The notes below the pieces were generated by a model. It was not told where the DNA came from and searched no databases. It was given only the letters and a program-made list of their open reading frames with translations. From the NCBI GenBank assembly GCA_020310875.1, contig CM035427.1, forward strand, positions 90,636,477 through 90,700,476: a DNA stretch of 64,000 nt. Direction: 5' to 3'. Both the position numbers and the translations under genes were made by a program. Shown here piece by piece: positions 57,661 through 64,000 of the stretch (position 1 is its first letter; each line of letters opens with the position of its first letter). The stretch is from Ceratopteris richardii. Lineage: Eukaryota > Streptophyta > Polypodiopsida > Polypodiales > Pteridaceae.

Positions 57661-58692
57661 TCATGGGAAGATGGTTCATAACTACAAACACTAGTAAATT
57701 CCCATTCTTCATTTTGCACAAGATTAGCAAACTCCATTTGGGAGTAGATGCCTGTGCAACAACCATTCCGATCTCTTTCTTCTTTGCCTCTTTTGCAGCC
57801 ATTTTTGGACATCTCTTTATCACATGATCATTTCCTTTATAGTGTTTGAAAAACAATTTCTACTTTTCTGTTTTCTTCTTGTCTTTGTCATCATTCTTTG
57901 ATTGTGTAGAATTAGCAAATTTTTGCTTACTAGTGGATGAGCTCCATTTACCTTTTCCCTTTTGACTAGCCAGGAAACCTTGATTTGCAACATGCATAAT
58001 GGACCTATTTTGCTAGACTGATCTTCCTGCAATAGAATAGAGAGTAACTCCTCAAATGTTAAGGCATTTGGATTTCCTTTCATCATCAATCAAAGAGTAG
58101 AAGCAAAACTCTTATATGAATCTAGAAGACCATTCAAAAAAGTCTACACAGGTGAATTGTTTGGCAAGACTTCATGACTAGAAATCAATTGCTCCTTCAG
58201 ATCTTTTATCTTTGTCAAAAAAATATCCATGGAATCTCCTTCATTCATGTGCTCACTCTCCAACTATTTTTGGAGGTAAGCAACACGAGCCTCATTCCTT
58301 GCCTAGTATAAAGTGTTAAATGTATCCCAAGCATCCTTTGCTATTTTCCAGGAGTGAATGTGAGTAATAATGGCACATTTGATAGACAAGGCTATCAATG
58401 TATATGCCTGAGCATCTCTGCCATCCCAACAAAGTTGCTCTACAATCTGTGCAAAAGGAACTGCAACACAAATAGGAACTTGAAGATCATCATCTTCAAC
58501 ATTTATTCCCATCACCTTTAGTAACATATTTCTAGGTGTAATATGACATTTTTCAACACCTTGCACAATATTCTACAATCCTTTTGCAACCAATACATGA
58601 CACATCATATATACCCATAATGGGTAATTAGTACCATCCAATCTATCATCAACAACCAACATACAGAATACATCATTGCTTTCAGCCATGGC
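57661..58692 (-). pseudogene. Copy C gag with zinc knuckle (broken)
   Basis: The start codon at 58692 (MAESNDVFCMLVVDDRLDG) aligns with copy B gag. Frames continue through 58566-58303 (AKDAWDTFNTLY) and 58089-57820. The knuckle reads FKHYKGNDHVIKRC (about 57850-57810), where the first two Cys are changed. Confidence 0.8.
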
Positions 58693-59042
58693 CACTGAAT
58701 AAAATATCCTGATGCAAAAAATGACTTTGTCTGAAAAAGTTGAACAAACTACCCTATTGAACTCTGCTAGATCTATAGCAGGCTTCGAGGTGCTTGTACT
58801 GGCGAACCGAAATACGTATATATGTTTGGCACAAAAGGACAAAATTGCCTACATAAGCACTATGATAGTTCCTTCGAAGGTTGAGATGAGCATTGATCAT
58901 GATTTCAACAAGATAGAGTGAAGGTGTTTTGGACTCCTAATCGCCTTGAGTATGCTCACCACTTTTCATGCGATTTTGCGATTGTAATCGGAGTGGTGTC
59001 AAGGATGCCCTAGATGAAGCAACAACCTGATCTGATACCAAT

Positions 59043-59270
59043 TGTTGGAGTTTGAGGTTTGCGGAAGCACATGAACAACACAAGGAAGGAGAAGAAGCTT
59101 GGAGCACAACACGCAATACTGAATGTATTACCAAGTGAATGTATAAAGATAAGTGTCATGTTAAGTTTATTGGCATATATACAAGCCGGGAAAAAACCTC
59201 CTAAAGAGGGAAAAAAGTGAAATGATGGTACTATTGTTCTCACACACATCAGTACTGAAATAAATCAACA
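59043..59270 (-). repeat. Copia-alpha 5' LTR (copy C), full length
   Basis: At 228 bp this is the most complete LTR of the family here. On the minus strand it starts TGTTGATTTATTTCAG and ends AACTCCAACA. It includes CTTGTATATATGCC, a likely TATA region. Confidence 0.88.
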
Positions 59271-59850
59271 ACCATTAACAAGGTGTTCTCTCTACCCTTG
59301 GCTAAAACCAACATATTTAGCTCTAGGCTTAAGGGTTGGCTAGTGCAAGTCTAGTAGAACCATCCAGGTGTCCTAGTGTGCTAGAGTAGGATTTTATTAC
59401 AATCATTTGTTTTTCTTAGGCCACTTTGGTGGTTTAGGAATGAGAAGAGCCCTTTTACAATGAAGCCCATTCACCTTTATAGATTGGTTAGGGATTATAT
59501 TCTTCACATTTAGATGTCCCGCTTAGTTAAAAAATAGGTCTTAAGCTCATTTGAAGGCCAATATGGTAATACAAAAATTATGAAAAAAATAAAAAATAGC
59601 CTCAAATAAAAATACCCATCAACTGGTTAATTTAATCATTTACTTGCAAGAACTAACAGAAATACAAATGAAAAATCAAGGGTTAGGGTAGGGAACCTCA
59701 ACATGTTTAAAATATGGTCAAATGCAACATTGAAAATCCACGCTTGTTAAGCAAAATATTGACATTTCATTTATATCGTCAAAGGAATCTTTCAAGGTGA
59801 ACAAGAGTTAAGGACTTTGAAGAAAAGAAAGTACTTGTTTATTTGCATTG
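59271..59850. other. Intergenic sequence
   Basis: No gene or element is recognised; the sequence is AT-rich. Confidence 0.45.
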
Positions 59851-59854
59851 TTTG

Positions 59855-62175
59855 AAATTTTTCTTGAGATGTTGAGCATGTCGGTTGCATTATTAGATTG
59901 GTATAAACAAGTGTTCCTCATTTTCATATTTTCCTAAAAAAAATCAATTCATGCCTTGAAACATGCATTTCTTTAGAGAAATCATAGATAATATTTTGAT
60001 AAGGAACTTGTAAATGTTTCTTCTTTCTAAATTAATAGTGATTTTGACTCTCAATACCACGTGGTCAAATATTTGACTAAGTCTGAGATATTATCACTAT
60101 AAGTGATGTCAAACTTGTCCTTTTGCTTAATCGAGGAGGTATCATTTGACCGTTAGGTAGCAAATGGATTCCATGAGATATCAAAGATGTGATGCCTCTT
60201 CCTCTTTGGTACAAATGGGAGTTCGCACAGAGGGATATGAGATTTTATATCGATATTATGTATTGAAAATATTGTATGTGACACCTTCAAAGGGATATGA
60301 GATTTTGTATTGACATTATGCATTGACAATATTGTATGTGGCACCTTCACACTAAATAAGCAAAGGGGTATGTTAAGTATGGAATTCCATGTGAATATAT
60401 TAATCTACAATATCCCAATGGGTACCTGTACATACACTTGATTGGTAACATATGATGATTGCGAGTTCAAAATGATTTGTAAGTACTGAGCCTAGGATTG
60501 TCCCTATATAGATGAATGAACAAAGAAATTGGAAGTTAGAATGTTTTGGGATAGTACTCTTTAATAAAGTGGTGAAGAACATGATCATTTGGGTACCACC
60601 CCTCCCATGATTATGTTCATAGGTAACCACACCACTGATCCCTAAGTCCTCATTTCCCATTTTATCTTGGGGATACGTTTGCAATTTAGATATCCATTCC
60701 ATAGAACATGTCAACAGACTTTCCACCATTGAAAGCTTGACACCATAAGGGAAAACTAAAAAGCATAGGATCCCCATGACACCGCAAAGCATGTCTACCC
60801 CTACCAAGCATAGAGAAAGAGACCACGATATGTTAGTGATCTGGCAAAGTTACATTAGTGTCAAGAGACATACTAGCATTAGTAAAGTCATTACAAACCT
60901 GGTACCGGGCATAAGATCAATCCAGTCAAACTCTAGAGAGGTCTTGCACTCATTGCAAATTAGACAATAGCAAGAAATAGTTTTCTTGTATGCCTTGTAG
61001 GTCTAGGGGAGTTGCATGGTTCCCATTTGGTCCTTTTGGGACCATCTATAGTCTCACCTCACTATTCCCACCTATCTTCTAAACTTTCAACCATGTTAAG
61101 GTCCACAATCAAGATCACTAGATTATGAGTGCCAATAGAGGCCTCCAACAAGCGCTCCTAGCATTATAGCTATTAGGGCATAGATAGAAGTGATCGAGGA
61201 GAAGTACTAAACTTTGAAAGCTACTACAACCCATCAGTTGTGTTTGTCAAAGAGGTAAGACTCAAGGAAAGGGCCCCAATAAACACTATCCCCAATAACC
61301 ACACTGTCTGGTTCATGGCAATACATGTCTAGTAAGCGGAAACCTCCTAAGTCTCTTCATTATCTCTTCACTTCTTGCAAGAACTATTATTTGAATTTTT
61401 CCTTAATATAAAGGGGATCTAGCAACATAACCTTAAGCTTCTTGAGATGTTGATCATGTCGATCGCATTATAAGATTGGTATAAACAAGTGTGGATGTGC
61501 TCACGTATTAAACTGACCTTGGCCTTTCTATATGGAATGTTACTTATTTTCATATTGTCCATGCCTCGAAACATGTATGAATCTTTTGAGAATCATAGAT
61601 AATATCTGGACAAGCAACTTATACATGTTTCTTATTTCTAAATTAGTACAAGTGTTCAAATAGTTGAATAAGCCTGAGATATTATTATTTCTATAAGTGA
61701 TGTCAAATTTGTCCTTTCGATTATTTTTCCGTTAGGTAGCAAGCCGAGTCCATGAGATATCAAAGATCTTGTGATGCCTCTTCCTCTTTGGACTTTGAAA
61801 ATCAAGTTATAGATTCTATATATGAGATTTTATTTTGATATTGTGCATGGAATAAATACGGAAAGGGGCATGGAGTGCATAAAATATCAAAGATATTGTT
61901 GAAAAGTTTGTAATTCCATGTGGATATATTAATCTTCAATATCACAATGGAAAACCTCTACATACACTTGACTGGTAACGTCTAATGATCTAGAGGTTAA
62001 AATGATTTATAAAGCATTATCCTATATAGATGAATGAACAAAAAAGTGTAATTGGGTACAAAAGATTTGGAATTTAGAATTTTTTAGGAATTTTGTTTAT
62101 AAAAGATATAAATTTTAGATAGTACTGTTCAATAAAGTGGTAAAGAAGATGATCTATTCGGGTACCACTCCTCCC
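59855..62175. repeat. Diverged direct-repeat pair flanking 0.8 kb
   Basis: Segment 1 (about 59865-60610) recurs as segment 2 (about 61437-62170) in the same orientation. Shared words in the same order include GAGATGTTGA, GATTGGTATAAACAAGTG, AATCATAGATAATAT, TAAGTGATGTCAAA, CCATGAGATATCAAAGAT, GATGCCTCTTCCTCTTTGG, ATATATTAATCT, TACATACACTTGA and AATAAAGTGGT. Each copy has private insertions. The layout resembles two LTRs with a short internal part, but I found no PBS, polypurine tract or protein, so a segmental duplication is as likely. The 135-codon minus-strand frame at 60400-60807 overlaps segment 1 and is not recognised. Confidence 0.65.
60231..60350. repeat. 60-bp tandem duplication inside repeat segment 1
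   Basis: AGGGATATGAGATTTT starts at both 60231 and 60291; the 60-bp units differ at about eight positions. Segment 2 of the direct-repeat pair holds only one such unit (near 61805), so the doubling came after the segments separated. Confidence 0.85.
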
Positions 62176-62790
62176 CTTAAGTCACATGAATTTCTAATTT
62201 CTATTGTGAAAATTCTTCAAATCAAAGTTGCTTTGTCGCGTCAAAGCCGCGATTCTTGCCACAGACCTGCTTCGCTTTGTTTTTATTTATTTTTCTTTTG
62301 TTCTGCCTTCCTCATGAGGTTTCTTTATTTTTTTTCAAAAAGGAAGTTCGACAATGGTCTACTTTTCCAAATTTTAATTAATAAAAAGAACAACTATACA
62401 AGTGAATCGGCATAGCATCCATGGGACCCATCGAATTCCATAAAGCAGTGGTTGCTTGAAACTTGATAAAAGACCTTACAAAGAAATTTGATAACCTTTT
62501 CGTCCCCCTCAGGGTAGGTCCACTTGCTTTTTATGTTGTTGATCTCAAAGAAAAACACTCTATGATGTTTATTAAAAAAAGAGGCTTCTTACGATTGGAA
62601 ATTCTTTTGTCTAAAAGGACAAGCGATTTTTCGATTGACCATTCTTCACGAGGGCTATGAAAGTGGGCAGTACATCTCTCTTTTCAGATCTTCTAGAGGG
62701 TCTCACCTATTGTAGCATTGCACAATGCTGAGGAACAGTCGATAACTTCACCCAATAACACTTGCTGCCTGTTGGTTTGTCCCTGTAACA
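62176..62790. other. Sequence at the 3' side of the LINE
   Basis: No coding match is seen. It may hold the 3' untranslated part of the LINE; A/T runs at about 62330-62390 are not a clear poly-A tail. Confidence 0.4.
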
Positions 62791-62794
62791 ACAT

Positions 62795-64000
62795 CATTCT
62801 CCCAAGAGCCTACCATACCAACATTGAATTGGGGCATGAAAAGAAGAGGTGTCCCAAGTCCTCATTGCCATGAAGGCATCTTTTACACCAAGGAAGGGCT
62901 CGAAAATTTTATTAGCTTTTACATTGGTCCAAATTCCCTTGTGGAGAATTTGCCACATAAAAACCAATTTTTTAACCTCAATGAGGGGATAGCAAAGGGA
63001 TTGGAACATAAGATCCTACCTAAAACTCGAACAATCTAGACACCATCTCCTATTAAGTGTGACGTGAAAATCCATATTCTTCTTGAATCTCGAATCTTAC
63101 CAGACCATTTCTGTTCTACAATCTAAGACCCTCAAGGTGAGGGGAGGCATGCCCGATAAGGAAGTGAATTTTTGAACCCTCCCAAGCAAAGAATTTGCTT
63201 CGCAATAGACACCATTCTTCATAGTCTACTCTCCTAGCGGTGTCAATGTCCTCAAATCTAATCCATTGGCATGTTTATTTGTTCCAAAGGTGTTCCCACG
63301 AACAAAAATGTTTTTTCCAAAGTTTCCTAGTTTTTTGGAGGTTCCAATGCTCAATAGTTCTGATGCCCTTGATAGGGAACTAGATGGAATCATTTTGTCT
63401 AATGTCCACAACCCATTTCCAATCTTCATTCATGATCTTCACAAACTATTTCACCTTATTCCAAGTCTTCCAAAGGGAGCAAAATAAGCTCAAGCCCTTG
63501 GGAGTCACTTGATAGGGGAGAATAGAAGAGTGAGAAGATCTAGAACATTCCACCTGGGAAGGCCCACAAGCCTGAGAGTGCTCTTGTTTCTAAAAATTAG
63601 TTTGGCCCAAGAGGCATACATGTTGCTCGAAGCTTTAATTAGCCATTTGCCCACCCGTTTATTTGCCATTCCTTTAATGTCAAGAATCCCCAAACCACCT
63701 TGATCTTTTTGACTTATGTAAGTAGCCAATCTAATTTTGAGGGCACCCATCCTATTAGGAACTCCCATCTAGAGAAAGTTTTTGAAATTTCTTTCCAAAT
63801 TGAAAATCTCTTGGTCCTTCAATCTCTAGCAAGAGAGAAAGTAAATAATTGAAGAAAGAAGGAATGTGTTGACCACCATAGCTTGCCAAGCCATGTTAAT
63901 CCACATACCTTTTGAGTATTCCAACTTGTTATCGAGCTTAGAAAGAGCCAACTTCCATTGCTCACCCATAAAAACATTCAATCCCATCAAAATGCCTAAC
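62795..64000 (-). mobile_element. LINE (non-LTR retrotransposon), 3' part of the RT frame, runs off right edge
   Basis: On the minus strand, 63960-63775 gives KLALSKLDNKLEYSKGMWIN, then ERNFKNFL*MGVPN; 63768-63505 gives SQKDQGGLGILDIKGMANKR and VGKWLIKASSNMYASWAKLI; 63010-62794 gives KKLVFMWQILHKGIWTNVKANK, the zf-RVT region at the C-terminus of plant L1-type LINE proteins. Within it the expected Cys-x-x-Cys reads PFLGVKDAF, and the later HAPIQCWY keeps a His and Cys. Several stops and frame changes show that it is dead. Catalytic RT motifs would lie beyond base 64000. Confidence 0.85.

Larger units (their letters stand above)
55358..59270 (-). mobile_element. Copia-alpha copy C: Ty1/copia element with large RT deletion, 3' LTR absent
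   Basis: On the minus strand: 5' LTR (59270-59043), PBS (plus-strand GATCTGATACCA at 59029-59040, one mismatch), gag from 58692, knuckle, protease, parts of integrase, a shortened RT and RNase H. Homology with copy A ends at about 55358, just before the expected polypurine tract. Relative to copy B about 700 bases are deleted at about 56395, joining the linker to the YVDD region. Confidence 0.9.

Noticed and set aside
60400..60807. 135-codon minus-strand frame
   Set aside because: It overlaps a diverged repeat segment, the corresponding frame is not kept in the second segment, and no domain is recognised.

Overview
The window reads as nuclear DNA of a land plant with a large, repeat-rich, AT-rich genome. 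The reasons are one spliced class II CPD photolyase gene of plant type, plant-type Ty1/copia and Ty3/gypsy retrotransposons, a chromodomain-bearing gypsy element, a LINE, a hAT transposon with a DUF659-like domain, and long CA/TA microsatellites. Nothing looks bacterial, viral or organellar. I cannot fix the species. The dense load of retroelements, some inside introns, would suit a fern or a gymnosperm, but that is inference.

The only clear host gene is on the plus strand at 10941-17049: the last eight exons (392 residues) of a class II CPD photolyase, open throughout with good splice sites. Its N-terminal exons were not found and probably lie upstream, beyond the transposons at 1-9.6 kb. 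Intron 2 is about 4.2 kb and holds a 35-bp minisatellite, a CA/TA microsatellite and the 3' end of a copia element. Two further exon-like blocks lie 0.3-0.5 kb after the stop codon.

Layout. 1-5544: minus-strand Ty3/gypsy element (Gypsy-1) with one LTR and PBS, cut by the window edge, with one frameshift and one stop. 5545-9530: minus-strand copia remnants (a gag fragment, then copy A of family Copia-alpha). 10941-17049: photolyase. 17550-19900: non-coding, with a 102-bp tandem duplication and palindrome-rich AT sequence. 19916-22400: decayed hAT transposon. 22640-27070: Copia-alpha copy B, plus strand. 27.1-38.2 kb: mostly unique AT-rich DNA holding a small Pol III-like (5S-like) piece, a 1-kb tripartite hexanucleotide array, a perfect 120-bp tandem duplication, decayed gypsy pieces, an unidentified minus-strand protein relic, and a CA/TA tract. 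38211-49548: a chromovirus (Gypsy-2, plus) split at 40374-46602 by a minus-strand copia element (Copia-gamma). 50.2-59.3 kb: Copia-beta remnants E (plus) and D (minus) in inverted arrangement, an isolated Copia-alpha LTR, and Copia-alpha copy C (minus). 59.8-62.2 kb: a diverged pair of direct repeats. 62.8-64 kb: the 3' part of a LINE (minus).

No transposon copy looks able to move by itself: each has stops, frameshifts, deletions or altered catalytic residues. The window is therefore a photolyase gene bordered and invaded by successive layers of mobile elements. The nesting order can be read in places, most clearly where Copia-gamma interrupts the Gypsy-2 coding sequence.
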